From Alphaproteobacteria bacterium MarineAlpha9_Bin6 (lineage in GTDB: Bacteria; Pseudomonadota; Alphaproteobacteria; UBA7887), in contig PTKE01000006.1 in NCBI GenBank assembly GCA_002937585.1, forward strand, positions 1 to 61,805: a stretch of DNA of 61,805 nt, in the 5' to 3' direction. The position numbers and the translations under genes are program-made. Below the pieces are notes generated by a model. It did no database searches. It was not told the origin of the DNA and saw nothing but the letters and a program-made list of their open reading frames with translations. This document shows positions 36,599 through 46,989 of the stretch, piece after piece; position 1 is the stretch's first letter, and each line of letters begins with the position of its first letter.

Positions 36599-37051
36599 TC
36601 AGCATGCCCCCTGACTGACTTGTAAATAGGTTTCAAGTGCAGAGCGCACTTCCACGGGCAGACGCGCCGGGACACCGGATTGATCCACGCAGGCAATACG
36701 TAGATCCAAACATGCCGTCGCCCCCTTCTTACCCTGCACAATTTGCTTGGTTAGCAAACTGGCGCCGCGAATGCCGCGAATTCTCGTATGTACTTCAAGC
36801 TCATCATCAAGTCGCGCTGGCTTTAGATATTCAATATTGCAAGAACGTACAGCAAACCGCACACCCGACTTTTCAAATAATGTGTTTTGGTCGATTTTCA
36901 CCGAACGCAACATCTCAGTACGCGCACGCTCAGCAAAACGAAAATAGTTAGCATAGTAAACTATGCCGGCTGCATCGGTATCCTCATAATAAACCCGGAT
37001 CGGGAAAATATGCACATTGTCATTCAACGGCTGATACTCGTTAACTGGCAT
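36599..37051 (-). CDS. ybgC: Tol-Pal associated acyl-CoA thioesterase
   Basis: A 150-residue single hot-dog domain. Family sequence begins after [46 protein letters not shown], with the catalytic Asp in [11 protein letters not shown] 37051 with an AGAG just upstream is preferred over upstream starts, which run into ruvB; even so it overlaps ruvB by 11 bases. YbgC proteins hydrolyse acyl-CoA or acyl-ACP thioesters and lie at the head of tol operons, as here. Confidence 0.93.
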   Translation of the reverse strand: MPVNEYQPLNDNVHIFPIRVYYEDTDAAGIVYYANYFRFAERARTEMLRSVKIDQNTLFEKSGVRFAVRSCNIEYLKPARLDDELEVHTRIRGIRGASLLTKQIVQGKKGATACLDLRIACVDQSGVPARLPVEVRSALETYLQVSQGAC

Positions 37052-38135
37052 CAGTGCTCTCTTTTTGAAGCAAAGGTAATTGCGCATCGTCACGCGGCAG
37101 TCGAACATCCTTCATATCGTCCGGTTTGACCTTCTTCATATGCTCAAATCCACGAACGGTAGCCATCCGACCACGCGGACTACGATTGACATAGCCCTGC
37201 TGAATTAAATATGGCTCGATGACATCTTCGATCGTATCCCGCTCCTCAGACAAAGCCGCCGACAAGGTCTCGACTCCAACCGGGCCGCCATTGAATTTCT
37301 CGAAAATACAAAGCAAATAATTATGGTCCATCTCGTCAAGACCTTGATGGTCAACCTCAAGACGCTTCAGCGCCGCATCAACAGCGTCTGTGTCAATTTT
37401 GTTCGTTTTGGCGACCAGCGCAAAATCTCCCACCCTTCGTAACAAGCGTCCCGCGATCCGGGGCGTGCCACGGGACCGATGCGCAATCTCGCTTGCACCC
37501 TTATCCGTTAAAGGAATATCCAACCGACCCGCCAAACGGAGTACAATTTCCTTTAAATCTTTTTCGTCGTAAAAAGTGAGCCTGCTTGGTATCCCGAAAC
37601 GGTCGTAGAGTGGGGTCGTTAACAAGCCAGTGCGCGTCGTAGCCCCAATTAATGTGAAGGGTGCAAGGTTAAGGCGCACGGATCGCGCTGCGGGGCCCGC
37701 ACCAATTATCAAATCGAGCTGGAAGTCTTCCATCGCAGGATAAAGAACTTCCTCTACTTGTGGCGGGAGCCGGTGAATTTCATCGATAAACAGAACATCG
37801 CGTGGCTCGAGGTTGGTAAGCAACGCAGCAAGATCTCCTGGTCGGACAACCACAGGACCAGAGGTCATTCGAAAGCCAGCACCGAGCTCGCGCGCAATGA
37901 TATGGGCAAGCGTTGTCTTACCCAACCCGGGCGGACCCGACAAAAGGACGTGATCCAGGGCAGCCGATCGCTGGCGCGCGGCGGCAATGAATGTCCGCAA
38001 ATTGGAACAAAGCGCTGATTGACCTATAAATTCATCAAACAGCTGCGGGCGGCGAGTTTCAAAAGTTTCAAAGGGCGAATCTATAATATGCTGGTTGCCT
38101 GCCACTGCTCGCTCAGTCGATTCCGGAACGGTCAT
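37041..38135 (-). CDS. ruvB: Holliday junction branch migration helicase RuvB
   Basis: A 364-residue AAA+ ATPase. It begins after a short extension with [12 protein letters not shown], has Walker A GPPGLGKT, Walker [10 protein letters not shown], the [18 protein letters not shown] sensor block and a C-terminal winged helix ending PRGRMAT. It drives branch migration at Holliday junctions with RuvA. Its start shares one base with the ruvA stop, and its end overlaps ybgC by 11 bases, so ruvCAB and the tol genes form a contiguous block. Confidence 0.98.
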   Translation of the reverse strand: MTVPESTERAVAGNQHIIDSPFETFETRRPQLFDEFIGQSALCSNLRTFIAAARQRSAALDHVLLSGPPGLGKTTLAHIIARELGAGFRMTSGPVVVRPGDLAALLTNLEPRDVLFIDEIHRLPPQVEEVLYPAMEDFQLDLIIGAGPAARSVRLNLAPFTLIGATTRTGLLTTPLYDRFGIPSRLTFYDEKDLKEIVLRLAGRLDIPLTDKGASEIAHRSRGTPRIAGRLLRRVGDFALVAKTNKIDTDAVDAALKRLEVDHQGLDEMDHNYLLCIFEKFNGGPVGVETLSAALSEERDTIEDVIEPYLIQQGYVNRSPRGRMATVRGFEHMKKVKPDDMKDVRLPRDDAQLPLLQKESTDAS

Positions 38136-38740
38136 TAACCGAGCTCCTTGAGACCCGCACGAATTAAGGACTGCAAATCGCCATCATCAGCAAGTACGCG
38201 CGAAGCCACACCAATAGCCCTGAAAGCTTCACTTCGGCCATAACCCAAATTAACCAATACAGAAATCGCATCGGCTGACATATTTCCATCGCCAGTAGAC
38301 TCAAAACCCACGTACTGAGCCGACGGCTCTAGTGGGGTTTCACTCATCTTGTCTTTAAGTTCGGCCAAAATTCGATTTGCTACCTTCGGGCCGATTCCGT
38401 TTGCACGAGTCAGTGGCACGCGATCGCGAGCAGCAATTGCCTGGGCTAAATCTTCGGGACCTAGTACCGACAATAATCCGAGCGCAACCCGCGCGCCAAC
38501 TCCCTGAACGGTTTGCAACAAGGTAAACCAGTCCCGTTCCCGCGCTGCCCCAAACCCGTAAAGATGAATATGGTCCTCACGCACATGTGTATCAACGAAC
38601 AGCTCAACTAACTCACCAATGCCAGGCAGAGAACGTAAAGTGCGTGCCGAGCAATACAGCAGATATCCCACCCCACTCACGTCGATCACAGCCCAATCCT
38701 CACCCGCCGAATCCAGCCGGCCGCGAAGTTTAGCAATCAC
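38135..38740 (-). CDS. ruvA: Holliday junction branch migration protein RuvA
   Basis: A 201-residue protein with the OB fold [30 protein letters not shown], tandem HhH motifs ([17 protein letters not shown] and [14 protein letters not shown]) and a C-terminal RuvB-binding domain ([15 protein letters not shown]). It binds four-way junctions as a tetramer. It overlaps ruvC by four bases and joins ruvB directly. Confidence 0.98.
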   Translation of the reverse strand: MIAKLRGRLDSAGEDWAVIDVSGVGYLLYCSARTLRSLPGIGELVELFVDTHVREDHIHLYGFGAARERDWFTLLQTVQGVGARVALGLLSVLGPEDLAQAIAARDRVPLTRANGIGPKVANRILAELKDKMSETPLEPSAQYVGFESTGDGNMSADAISVLVNLGYGRSEAFRAIGVASRVLADDGDLQSLIRAGLKELG

Positions 38741-39252
38741 GCTGACACCCCACCCGCTACCCGTTGCGCCCCACCAAAACTATGATGTGCGTGGCAAATT
38801 GCTACCGCGAGCGCATCCGCCGCATCCGCACTCCGTGGATCTGCCGATGGCAACAAATGACGCACCATCATTTGTATCTGCTGCTTTGCCGCACTACCTG
38901 TACCAACTACAGAACGTTTGACAACCCGATTTTGGTACTCCGCAACATCCAGGCCAGCAAGCGCCGGCGCCAGAAGCACAACACCTCGCGCCTGGCCGAG
39001 CTTCAAAGTGGAGGTTGCGTTCTTACTAACAAAAGTTTCTTCAACTGCGGCAGAGGTAGGGTGCCACATCTTAATAACCTCGTCTAACCCACCGTATAAA
39101 ATGGCGAGCCTCCCCGCCATCATCATTGAGGCGGATGTACTAATCACGCCGCAGGCGACGTACCTTAGACGAACGCCATCAAAATCGACTATCCCCCAAC
39201 CGGTATTGCGAAGCCCGGGGTCGAGGCCGATCAGGCGCGTGTTCTCGGTCAC
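38737..39252 (-). CDS. ruvC: Crossover junction endonuclease RuvC
   Basis: A 171-residue RNase-H-fold resolvase. The catalytic acids are Asp11 in LIGLDPGLRNTGWG, the glutamate of AAVEETFVSKNATS and the aspartates of DAADALAVAICHAH near residues 142-155. It cuts Holliday junctions symmetrically. It starts six bases after the yebC stop and overlaps ruvA by four bases, the classical yebC-ruvCAB order. Confidence 0.98.
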   Translation of the reverse strand: MTENTRLIGLDPGLRNTGWGIVDFDGVRLRYVACGVISTSASMMMAGRLAILYGGLDEVIKMWHPTSAAVEETFVSKNATSTLKLGQARGVVLLAPALAGLDVAEYQNRVVKRSVVGTGSAAKQQIQMMVRHLLPSADPRSADAADALAVAICHAHHSFGGAQRVAGGVSA

Positions 39253-39258
39253 GACAGT

Positions 39259-40008
39259 TCAGACATTCAATTTCTGCAAAACCTGATCGCTAATTTCAAA
39301 ATTAGCGTGAACAGACTGCACGTCATCGTTATCCTCAAGAATCCCGATCATCTTAAGTAAGGTCCGCGCCGAATCTTCGTCCAATGATAATGTGGTCTGG
39401 GGAAACCATTCGAGCCTGGCAGACTGCGCCGCGCCAAATCGCATCTCCAATGATTCACGAACTTGATTGAAAGAGTCTGGATTGCAGATCACTTCATGAC
39501 CAACACTCGCAAATTCGACGTTCTCTGCGCCGGCCTCAAGTGCAGCCTCAAACATTTCATCCTCACTCGCTGTCTCCGCGAGATACTCAATCAAACCGAC
39601 CCGATCAAACAAGAAATTCACACTACCTGTTTCCCCCAGGTTCCCGCCATGCTTGGTAAAAGCAGAACGGACCTCAGACGCGGTGCGATTACGATTGTCC
39701 GTCAATGCCTCTACAATCACCGCGACTCCATTAATGCCATAACCCTCATAGCGAACTTCCTGGAAATCTGCACCATCATCGTTGTCTCCGCCACGCTTAA
39801 TCGCACGTTCAATATTGTTGTTTGGCATGTTAACTGCCCGCGCTGCTGATATCGCAGTGCGAAGTCGCGCGTTCATATCAGGATTAAGCCCGCCAGCTTT
39901 TGCAGCAACCGTTAGCTCGCGAGCGTGCTTAGCAAACAGTTTTGCACGTTTGGCATCTTGCGCGCCCTTCCGATACATGATGTTCTTAAATTGGGAATGG
40001 CCAGACAT
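39259..40008 (-). CDS. yebC: YebC/PmpR family DNA-binding / translation factor
   Basis: A 249-residue protein of typical length. It begins [39 protein letters not shown] and has the [15 protein letters not shown] and [21 protein letters not shown] blocks. YebC proteins have been described as transcription regulators and more recently as ribosome-acting factors. It heads the ruvCAB unit. Upstream lies a 137-base gap that contains a short direct repeat (40036-40094). Confidence 0.96.
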   Translation of the reverse strand: MSGHSQFKNIMYRKGAQDAKRAKLFAKHARELTVAAKAGGLNPDMNARLRTAISAARAVNMPNNNIERAIKRGGDNDDGADFQEVRYEGYGINGVAVIVEALTDNRNRTASEVRSAFTKHGGNLGETGSVNFLFDRVGLIEYLAETASEDEMFEAALEAGAENVEFASVGHEVICNPDSFNQVRESLEMRFGAAQSARLEWFPQTTLSLDEDSARTLLKMIGILEDNDDVQSVHANFEISDQVLQKLNV

Positions 40009-40035
40009 TGCCAGGTTCTAAAGCCTTTCCAAGGT

Positions 40036-40094
40036 CCTGATCCGCGCACCAGCAGCAGTACAAAAATCACAAAGACCTGATCCAACCAGCAGCA
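40036..40094. repeat. Imperfect short direct repeat
   Basis: CCTGATCC followed by ACCAGCAGCA occurs at 40036-40057 and again at 40076-40094, 40 bases apart, with a three-base difference in the middle. Both copies lie in the gap between yebC and the YmdB-like gene. Function, if any, is unknown. Confidence 0.5.
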
Positions 40095-40145
40095 TTATCT
40101 CGCTTATCAGCTCAATGTGGCAAGAATTTGGCTAAACTGGTCCAA

Positions 40146-40958
40146 TCATTTTGGCCAACGCTCATCGAGGTGGGGGCCCTGGACAACCATCGCCACACGG
40201 CGAGCGAGGCCAGTTCGCGGATCAACCTCAATTAGCACGCCGCAGGCGGTCCCCGGGCCGGTAGGTGGCTGCACACGCCCAACCGGCATCCGGGATTGGA
40301 ACCGACGAACCCAAGCTTCTTTGTCGCCACCTATCACAGAATCATAATCACCACACATGCCAGCATCTGTCTGAAAACCGGTGCCTTTGGCTAGCACCCT
40401 GCCATCAGCAGTGGGAACATGAGTGTGGCTGCCTACTACTGCCGATACTTTGCCGTCAAGCATATGGCCGAGTGCTTGTTTTTCGCTGGTCGCCTCGCCA
40501 TGTACATCGACCAAAATCGCATCAGCGCTCTTGGACAGTCTATGGCCATTTAGGAACTGAGCAACACATTGAAATGGATCATCTAGCGGATCCATGAATA
40601 GTCGAAGCATCACATTTATCACGATCACTCGGGCGCCTGAAGCAGCAGTGAATAAGCGCGCACCCGCACCTGGGGTGCCAATCGGATAATTATGGGGACG
40701 TAGCAGTCGCCGTTCCTGGTCAAAATACGGAATGATTTCACGCTGATCCCAAACATGATTGCCGGTAGTAACTACGTCAACGCCAGCGTCGAAAAACTCC
40801 TCGCAAATAGCAGGCGTAATGCCAAAACCGCCGGCGGCATTTTCTCCGTTCGCGATCACGAAATCGACACCAAGTTCTCGTCTCGCGCGTTTTACGGTTG
40901 CGTACATGGCTTTGCGCCCCGACTGGCCAACCACATCACCACAAAATAAAAGCCGCAC
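40146..40958 (-). CDS. YmdB-like (TIGR00282 family) metallophosphoesterase
   Basis: A 270-residue calcineurin-type phosphoesterase. Metal-binding motifs are in order: LLFCGDVVGQSGR, ANGENAAGGFG, TTGNHVWDQ and the late VVGSHTHVPTADG. The homolog in Bacillus is a cyclic-nucleotide phosphodiesterase needed for biofilm and sporulation signalling; in proteobacteria the substrate is unknown. It lies between yebC and the 5-formyltetrahydrofolate cyclo-ligase gene (12 bases), as in many alphaproteobacteria. Confidence 0.93.
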   Translation of the reverse strand: MRLLFCGDVVGQSGRKAMYATVKRARRELGVDFVIANGENAAGGFGITPAICEEFFDAGVDVVTTGNHVWDQREIIPYFDQERRLLRPHNYPIGTPGAGARLFTAASGARVIVINVMLRLFMDPLDDPFQCVAQFLNGHRLSKSADAILVDVHGEATSEKQALGHMLDGKVSAVVGSHTHVPTADGRVLAKGTGFQTDAGMCGDYDSVIGGDKEAWVRRFQSRMPVGRVQPPTGPGTACGVLIEVDPRTGLARRVAMVVQGPHLDERWPK

Positions 40959-40970
40959 ACAAACCTCCCT

Positions 40971-41570
40971 CTAAATACCTTTTCCAAGAGCGTGAGATGT
41001 ACCTTGGATTCGTCTTGCACGCTCCTCCGTTATGATCCAGTCCAGCGCCACATCATGGGTTTCAGCCGGCACCTTGTTAACGTACTGGTCCTCGAAAGCG
41101 ACGCCGATCGAAATTGCCCCCGATGAAGCTAACACCGACAAGGTACAATCGTAATAGCCGCCGCCATACCCGAGTCGATGGCCTCGCCCATCAAAGGCTA
41201 TTAAAGGAACTATTAGCAGGTGGGGCACGACTTCGGCGGAGTCCCCGGGGGGCACACGGGTCCCGAATGTTGAAGCTACCAACGGGTCAAAAGGGGACCA
41301 CACTCGGAACGACAAAACCTTTGTGTGCTCGACCACAACTGGCAAGCATAGATCGTTCCCACGTTTATGAAGTCGGCCAAGTAAAGGTAGAACATCAAAT
41401 TCGGCTTCAATTGGCCAATAACCCGCAATCCTAACACTCCGGCTCGGCGCCACGTGAGCAAGAAAATAATCTGCCAGCCGATCGGAATCAATTTCCGTTC
41501 TCACACCATGGCGATTGGCGCGTCGCGCTCGACACTTCTTACGAATGTCTGATTTAGTATCGTTAGCCAT
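40971..41570 (-). CDS. fau: 5-formyltetrahydrofolate cyclo-ligase
   Basis: An approximately 199-residue enzyme. An N-terminal KSDIRKKCRARR helix is followed by IAGYWPIEAEFDVLPLL and the ATP/phosphate-binding FDGRGHRLGYGGGYYD. It converts 5-formyl-THF to 5,10-methenyl-THF in the cytoplasm. The start is uncertain between ATG 41585 and ATG 41570; the second matches the family N-terminus better, and neither has a clear ribosome site. It is directly downstream of 6S RNA, the arrangement known for ssrS-fau in many proteobacteria. Confidence 0.9.
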   Translation of the reverse strand: MANDTKSDIRKKCRARRANRHGVRTEIDSDRLADYFLAHVAPSRSVRIAGYWPIEAEFDVLPLLGRLHKRGNDLCLPVVVEHTKVLSFRVWSPFDPLVASTFGTRVPPGDSAEVVPHLLIVPLIAFDGRGHRLGYGGGYYDCTLSVLASSGAISIGVAFEDQYVNKVPAETHDVALDWIITEERARRIQGTSHALGKGI

Positions 41571-41642
41571 TCGATTCACAAGCATTGCCGAGTCAGGGCG
41601 CAATGGGCGCCGTAACTAACAAGTGTCAGCAAGTGCAGGAGA

Positions 41643-41800
41643 GGCGGGACCACGATGACCGTCGGCCCTCTGATCCACTGTGGCCTGCTGGTGCAGGTGG
41701 GTGCCATATGCCGACGGCACACCGCCGGTAGGGACAGCTCCCTAGTGAACATCGTTGGCCCAGGAACATATCGGCACTAACAAATCACGCAGTACCCGCC
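41643..41800 (-). ncRNA. ssrS: 6S RNA
   Basis: The gap between zapA and fau is the usual site of 6S RNA. Read on the minus strand, GGCGGG (41800-41795) pairs with CCCGCC (41648-41643) as the closing stem. Between them lies a long imperfect hairpin with a central bubble around the TTCACTAGGGAGCTGTCCCTA region, the promoter-mimic feature. 6S RNA binds sigma70 RNA polymerase in stationary phase. The ends given are the closing-stem limits; the mature ends may be some bases outside them. Confidence 0.75.
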
Positions 41801-41858
41801 GGAGAGAAAGTCTAGCGCGTCTCCCGCTCATATGGAATGGTCACTATCAATCGTAACG

Positions 41859-42212
41859 CTACTCACGCGGCGAGGCTGCACCCAAACCAATCTGGTCCGA
41901 TTCCAGCTGACTAGCCACACCTTTTATCGCAACAGCCGCCCGATCTAGCCGCTCAACCACACCCTCCGCTACCGCGTTAACAGCCTCGTCTCCAGCAATG
42001 CGAGCACGATCATTCGCCTCTGATAGCTCATCCGCCATCACAAGACTGGTCATAGCTAGAAGATGCGCCTCACCAATTTGGCCAACATTCTGCACCAAAT
42101 CTTTTACGCGTTTATCAATGTGACGACCAAGTCGGATTATATGTTCCTCCTCTCCTTCCTCACAGGTGATCGGGTATTTGCGTCCGTTGATATGAACTGA
42201 AATTTCCGGCAT
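41859..42212 (-). CDS. zapA: Cell division protein ZapA
   Basis: A 117-residue ZapA. It begins PEISVHINGRKYPITCEEGEEEHIIRLGRHIDKRVKDL, the standard strand-helix start, and has a long C-terminal coiled coil. ZapA binds FtsZ and bundles the Z ring. It follows the coiled-coil gene by one base and precedes 6S RNA, the classical zapA-ssrS-fau order. Confidence 0.92.
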   Translation of the reverse strand: MPEISVHINGRKYPITCEEGEEEHIIRLGRHIDKRVKDLVQNVGQIGEAHLLAMTSLVMADELSEANDRARIAGDEAVNAVAEGVVERLDRAAVAIKGVASQLESDQIGLGAASPRE

Positions 42213-42213
42213 A

Positions 42214-42579
42214 TCATCTATCTAATAACGTGCGCACTTTGCTGGAAGCAATCTCTAGCCGCGACGATACTACTTCGGTAACAGCCTGCAAGTCCGCATA
42301 CTTTTGTTTCATCTCTGTGAGAGCTTCCCCGACTCGTTCGCGTTCGCCGCGCAAAGCTGTCAACTCTCGCGCTGATCCGGATAATCCGTGCTCTGCTTTT
42401 TTCAGCAGGCCATCAACTGCTATCTGAAGCTGTTCGAGTGCCTTTTGAAGCCGTTCTCCAGCCGCATCGAGATTATCTTTCGCCAATAAGCCACACCCCG
42501 CTAGTACCAAAAAGTCTTTCACACGGTACACGAACAAGGATAGAACCACGGCTGCAGCATCGTCAACCGACACAAACAA
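42214..42579 (-). CDS. Small coiled-coil protein upstream of zapA
   Basis: A protein of at most 121 residues, mostly coiled coil (GERLQKALEQLQIAVDGLLKKAEHG, then ALRGERERVGEALTEMKQKYADLQ). Alphaproteobacteria often carry a small DUF4164-like coiled-coil gene just before zapA, which suggests a ZapB-like role in division; this is inferred from place and shape only. The start is unclear: the N-terminal 35 residues are poor in family-like sequence and a later non-ATG start near LAKDNLDAAG is possible. It is divergent from tkt (123 bases, both promoters expected there). Confidence 0.65.
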   Translation of the reverse strand: MFVSVDDAAAVVLSLFVYRVKDFLVLAGCGLLAKDNLDAAGERLQKALEQLQIAVDGLLKKAEHGLSGSARELTALRGERERVGEALTEMKQKYADLQAVTEVVSSRLEIASSKVRTLLDR

Positions 42580-42702
42580 GTTTTAGTGCGAAATCCTGCC
42601 GATGGTTGGTTGACGGCCGGCGCGATGCAGGTAAGGTGCGATTTTACTGGGGCCCATCGGAGCCCGCGCAAAATCGAAACCTGAAGCCAAAACAAATCTT
42701 GG

Positions 42703-44751
42703 ATGAAAACTTCAGATACAAAGCTGAAAACTGTCAATACCACCACCACTTCAGTCGAAGTTAGCCATGAGGAGTTGGCAAACGCAATCCGCGTGTTGAC
42801 GATGGATGCCGTTCAGAGTGCCAAATCGGGACATCCGGGTTTGCCGATGGGCATGGCCGACGTGGCCACGGTATTATTCTCACAATTTCTGAAATTCGAT
42901 CCGGACGCGCCACATTGGCCAGATCGTGACAGGCTGGTGCTGTCGGCGGGTCACGGTTCAATGTTATTGTATGCGCTCCTTTATCTAACAGGTTACGCCG
43001 GTATGGATATCGGGCAACTGTCCACTTTCCGCCAGCTGAAAAGCTCAGCGGCGGGCCATCCCGAATATGGATCAGTTGGGGGCATAGAAACGACCACAGG
43101 ACCACTTGGTCAGGGGATAGCAAACGCCGTTGGCATGACCCTAGCCGAACGCATGATGGCGGCACGTTACGGCGTCGATCTTGTAGACCACCGCACATAT
43201 GTAATCGCTGGCGATGGTTGTCTTATGGAGGGCATCAGCCACGAAACAGCGTCGTTAGCCGGCCACTTAAAATTGTCGCGTTTGACACTTCTATTCGATG
43301 ACAATGGCATTACGATAGATGGACCGACAAGCCTAGCGGTATCTGATGACCAAGGTGCTCGTTTCGCCGCATTAGGTTGGCATGTTCAGCGTATCGACGG
43401 CCACGATCCGGAGGCGGTGGCAAACGCAATTAGGGAGGCGAATGGCGATCCACGCCCATCAATGATAGCGTGCCAAACTACTATTGGTTATGGCGCACCA
43501 ACCAAACAGGGCACCTCTGCAGCCCATGGCGCTCCTCTGGGGGAGGAGGAGATTGCAGCTGCCAGACTAGTTCTTAACTGGCATCACCCACCTTTCCAAA
43601 TCCCTAAACGCGTTCTTGACCGATGGCGCCAGGTTGGGAAACGCGGCGACGCAACTCAGCAGGCTTGGGAGGCTCGGCTAGGAGCTTCCGACCAACGCGC
43701 AAATTTCGAAAATGCGATTGCTGGTCTGCTACCCACCGATTGGGCGGATGCACTAGATTCCTTTAAGGACACACAAATCGCATCTGGAAAAGCGGTAGCG
43801 ACTCGCAAAGCCTCTGAATTAGTTCTTGAAATAATCAATCAAGAGATTCCTAACATGATCGGGGGATCCGCCGACCTCACCGGTTCCAACAACACGAAGG
43901 TTAAGAATATGGTGCCTGTAAAAGCCGGTGACTTCAGAGGTAATTATATTTATTACGGCGTACGAGAACACGCCATGGCAGCAGCCATGAACGGCATATC
44001 ACTTCATGGCGGCCTCATCCCCTACGGCGGCACTTTCTTAGTTTTCTCTGATTATGCGCGCCCAGCAATGCGGCTTTCGGCACTAATGGGCCTCCGCGTA
44101 ATTTATGTAATGACCCATGATTCGATTGGCCTCGGAGAAGATGGCCCCACTCATCAGCCCGTCGAACACTTGGCCGCGCTGCGTGCAATTCCTAATCTTG
44201 CAGTGTTTCGGCCCGCAGATTCTATAGAGACTGCAGAGTGTTGGGCCCTAGCTTTATCTCGAGAATCTGGCCCTTCGGTGCTAGCACTCACACGACAGAA
44301 TTTGCCGATAGTTCGTTATAATACGGAACGAACCAATCCGTGTGCTGGCGGCGCCTACGAACTTCTTTCTGCTGACGGTGTTGCGGTAGTAACTTTACTT
44401 GCAAGCGGTTCAGAAATAGCGATTGCGGTTGAAGCCCGTGATCGGCTGCAAGACGCTAACATCCCCACGCGCGTGGTATCGATGCCTTGCTGGGAACTAA
44501 TAGAAAACCTCGAAATCACGATGCGCGCGACCCTTCTTGGCCGAGGAACCCTTAGAGTCGGCATTGAAGCAGCCGTGCGCTCTGGCTGGGATCGGTGGAT
44601 AGGGGAAGATGGAATGTTTTTTGGTATGACAGGATTTGGCGCATCTGCACCTTATAAGGATCTATATGATCATTTCGGGCTGACTGCCGAAAAAATCGCA
44701 ACGAGGGTGCATCACCACCTGGATACAACGGCACCCCGTCAGAAAGGATAG
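42703..44751 (+). CDS. tkt: Transketolase
   Basis: A 682-residue TPP enzyme. SGHPGLPMG and [19 protein letters not shown]-like blocks are at the N-terminus, the TPP/metal motif [12 protein letters not shown] follows, then [12 protein letters not shown] and [19 protein letters not shown]. The last part forms the usual C-terminal domain. It moves two-carbon units between sugar phosphates in the pentose-phosphate or Calvin cycles. It heads a plus-strand run with gap (five bases apart) and pgk, indicating one carbon-metabolism operon. No Rubisco gene is in view. Confidence 0.96.
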   Translation: MKTSDTKLKTVNTTTTSVEVSHEELANAIRVLTMDAVQSAKSGHPGLPMGMADVATVLFSQFLKFDPDAPHWPDRDRLVLSAGHGSMLLYALLYLTGYAGMDIGQLSTFRQLKSSAAGHPEYGSVGGIETTTGPLGQGIANAVGMTLAERMMAARYGVDLVDHRTYVIAGDGCLMEGISHETASLAGHLKLSRLTLLFDDNGITIDGPTSLAVSDDQGARFAALGWHVQRIDGHDPEAVANAIREANGDPRPSMIACQTTIGYGAPTKQGTSAAHGAPLGEEEIAAARLVLNWHHPPFQIPKRVLDRWRQVGKRGDATQQAWEARLGASDQRANFENAIAGLLPTDWADALDSFKDTQIASGKAVATRKASELVLEIINQEIPNMIGGSADLTGSNNTKVKNMVPVKAGDFRGNYIYYGVREHAMAAAMNGISLHGGLIPYGGTFLVFSDYARPAMRLSALMGLRVIYVMTHDSIGLGEDGPTHQPVEHLAALRAIPNLAVFRPADSIETAECWALALSRESGPSVLALTRQNLPIVRYNTERTNPCAGGAYELLSADGVAVVTLLASGSEIAIAVEARDRLQDANIPTRVVSMPCWELIENLEITMRATLLGRGTLRVGIEAAVRSGWDRWIGEDGMFFGMTGFGASAPYKDLYDHFGLTAEKIATRVHHHLDTTAPRQKG

Positions 44752-44755
44752 CACC

Positions 44756-45760
44756 ATGGCAGTTCGCGTTGGAATTAACGGATTTGGTCGTATTGGAAGA
44801 TTAGTGATGCGTGCTGCGATCGAGACGAAACGTAGCGACATTCAAATAGTCGGTCTTAACGATCTGGGCCCAATCGAGACCAATGCCCACCTCCTACAAT
44901 ATGATTCTGTACACGGCCGTTTCCCAGCGAAGGTAGAAGTAAGGGGAGATAGCATCGATGTCGGTGGTGGACCAATCAAAGTGACAGCTGAACGAGACCC
45001 CTCGAGGCTGCCTTGGGCAGAGTTAGGGATTGATGTTGCTCTCGAATGCACTGGAATTTTTACCAGCCGCGAGGCTGCCTCCGCACACCTTGAAGCTGGC
45101 TCCAACCGTGTCTTGATCTCGGCCCCAGCAACCGGCGTGGATATGACCGTCGTCTACGGAGTTAACCACACCAAATTAACTGGCGAACACAAGATAGTCT
45201 CAAACGCCTCTTGTACAACCAATTGTCTAGCCCCCATTGCTAAGGCTTTGAACGACGCAATAGGCATTGAACAAGGTTTCATGACAACAATCCACGCCTT
45301 CACTGGCGATCAACCTGTCTTGGACACTTTGAACAAGGACCTGCGCCGAGCACGCGCTGCGGGCATGTCAATGATCCCGACCTCTACCGGAGCAGCACAG
45401 GCGGTCGGTCTAGTGCTGCCAGAGCTTGCCGGCAAACTCGACGGCACTGCTATCCGAGTGCCAACACCTAACGTGTCGCTTATCGATCTGACTTTCACCG
45501 CCGCAACCGTGACCAATGTAAAAGCAGTCAATGACGCAGTAGTTGCCGCTGCAAATGGGCCCATGGAGGGTATTCTTAACCTTAATGCCGTACCGCTGGT
45601 ATCGATGGATTTTAATCACGATCCTGCAAGCTCGACATTTGATTTATCACAAACCTATGTTATTGGCGGTACTTTAGTCCGTGTTCTGTCCTGGTACGAT
45701 AATGAATGGGGATTTTCAAATAGAATGAATGACGTCGCGGCCCTGTTGGGAGATCTGTAG
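44756..45760 (+). CDS. gap: Glyceraldehyde-3-phosphate dehydrogenase (type I)
   Basis: A 334-residue enzyme. [18 protein letters not shown] is the NAD fold, the catalytic cysteine sits in [12 protein letters not shown], and the paired histidine follows in HAFTGDQ. It makes 1,3-bisphosphoglycerate reversibly. Codons and ribosome site (AGGATAG before ATG 44756) are clear. It is placed between tkt and pgk; the next gene's frame opens inside its end, though pgk's likely start is 17 bases after the gap stop. Confidence 0.98.
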   Translation: MAVRVGINGFGRIGRLVMRAAIETKRSDIQIVGLNDLGPIETNAHLLQYDSVHGRFPAKVEVRGDSIDVGGGPIKVTAERDPSRLPWAELGIDVALECTGIFTSREAASAHLEAGSNRVLISAPATGVDMTVVYGVNHTKLTGEHKIVSNASCTTNCLAPIAKALNDAIGIEQGFMTTIHAFTGDQPVLDTLNKDLRRARAAGMSMIPTSTGAAQAVGLVLPELAGKLDGTAIRVPTPNVSLIDLTFTAATVTNVKAVNDAVVAAANGPMEGILNLNAVPLVSMDFNHDPASSTFDLSQTYVIGGTLVRVLSWYDNEWGFSNRMNDVAALLGDL

Positions 45761-45776
45761 AATTCGCGCTGTACCC

Positions 45777-46982
45777 GTGCCCGACAAATCATATCACACC
45801 CTTGACGATTTCGAAGTCAACGGGCAATTGATTTTAGTGCGGGCTGACTTGAACGTACCACTAGATAATGACCGCCAAATAACCGACGATACCCGGATTA
45901 AACGTTTAGTGCCGACTTTGGAAGAACTTTCCAGGCGCGGGGGTAGAACTATTTTGATATCCCATTTTGGTCGACCCGAAGGCAGGCGGATTAGAAATTT
46001 ATCACTCGGGATTGTCTCTCCATCCCTATCGAAGGCACTTAACGGTGCCGATATAGCATTTGCTAACGATTGCATCGGCAATATTGCCAAATCGGTTGTT
46101 AACACGCTCAAACCAGGAGAATTTGCACTCTTGGAAAACCTTCGCTTTCATAAAGGTGAGGAAGCTAACGATTCAAACTTCGCCATCGAACTTGCTGCGC
46201 TCGGCACTATATATGTTAACGATGCTTTTTCTGCAGCCCACCGGTCTCACGCTTCGGTCGTTGGCGTGCCAGGATTGCTACCCCACGCCGCCGGAAGGTT
46301 AATGCAGGCGGAGCTAGAAGCACTTTCCAAAGTGCTCATCCATCCCGAACAACCGGTGATGGCAATCATTGGTGGCGCAAAAATTTCAACCAAGCTGAAG
46401 CTTCTTGGAAATTTGGTTGATCACGTTGACATACTCGCGATCGGCGGGGGCATGGCGAACACATTACTTTATGCGAAAGGTGTCGAAGTCGGCACCTCGA
46501 TCTGTGAACCGGAGATGGCGAATGAAGCCAGAGAAATTCTCACCAAAGCAACTGCAAGTTCTTGTGAAATTTTATTGCCGGTCGATGTTGTGACGTTAAC
46601 GGATGGCAAACTCGATGAAGAGCCACAAATTGTTTCCATCGATTCGGTGGCCTCCGGAACAAGAATTCTCGATATTGGTCCCGCAAGCACCGACCGCATT
46701 GGGAGTAGGATTTCCGGCTGCAAGACATTACTTTGGAATGGACCAATGGGTATGTTCGAATCTCCTCCATTCGACATGTCCACCAACTTCCTTGCACGCA
46801 AAACAGCAGAAATGACACAAACCGGCTCGCTAATCAGTGTCGCAGGTGGTGGTGACACTTTGGCGGCGCTTAGTCATGCGGGGGTCGAAACCGGGTTTTC
46901 CTACGTCTCCACTGCCGGCGGAGCATTCCTCGCATGGCTTGAAGGCCACTGCCTTCCTGGCGTTACGGCCCTCAAACCCTGA
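45777..46982 (+). CDS. pgk: Phosphoglycerate kinase
   Basis: A 401-residue enzyme from GTG 45777. Family sequence starts YHTLDDFEVNGQLILVRADLNVPL; the extra 16 residues from an ATG at 45729, inside gap, do not look like PGK. SHFGRPEGRR, ENLRFHKGEE, GGAKISTKLKLLGNL, MANTLLYAKG and the GGGDTLAAL C-terminal motif are all present. It transfers phosphate between 1,3-bisphosphoglycerate and ADP. No strong ribosome site precedes the GTG, so coupling to gap translation is likely. Confidence 0.95.
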   Translation: MPDKSYHTLDDFEVNGQLILVRADLNVPLDNDRQITDDTRIKRLVPTLEELSRRGGRTILISHFGRPEGRRIRNLSLGIVSPSLSKALNGADIAFANDCIGNIAKSVVNTLKPGEFALLENLRFHKGEEANDSNFAIELAALGTIYVNDAFSAAHRSHASVVGVPGLLPHAAGRLMQAELEALSKVLIHPEQPVMAIIGGAKISTKLKLLGNLVDHVDILAIGGGMANTLLYAKGVEVGTSICEPEMANEAREILTKATASSCEILLPVDVVTLTDGKLDEEPQIVSIDSVASGTRILDIGPASTDRIGSRISGCKTLLWNGPMGMFESPPFDMSTNFLARKTAEMTQTGSLISVAGGGDTLAALSHAGVETGFSYVSTAGGAFLAWLEGHCLPGVTALKP

Positions 46983-46989
46983 ACGATTC

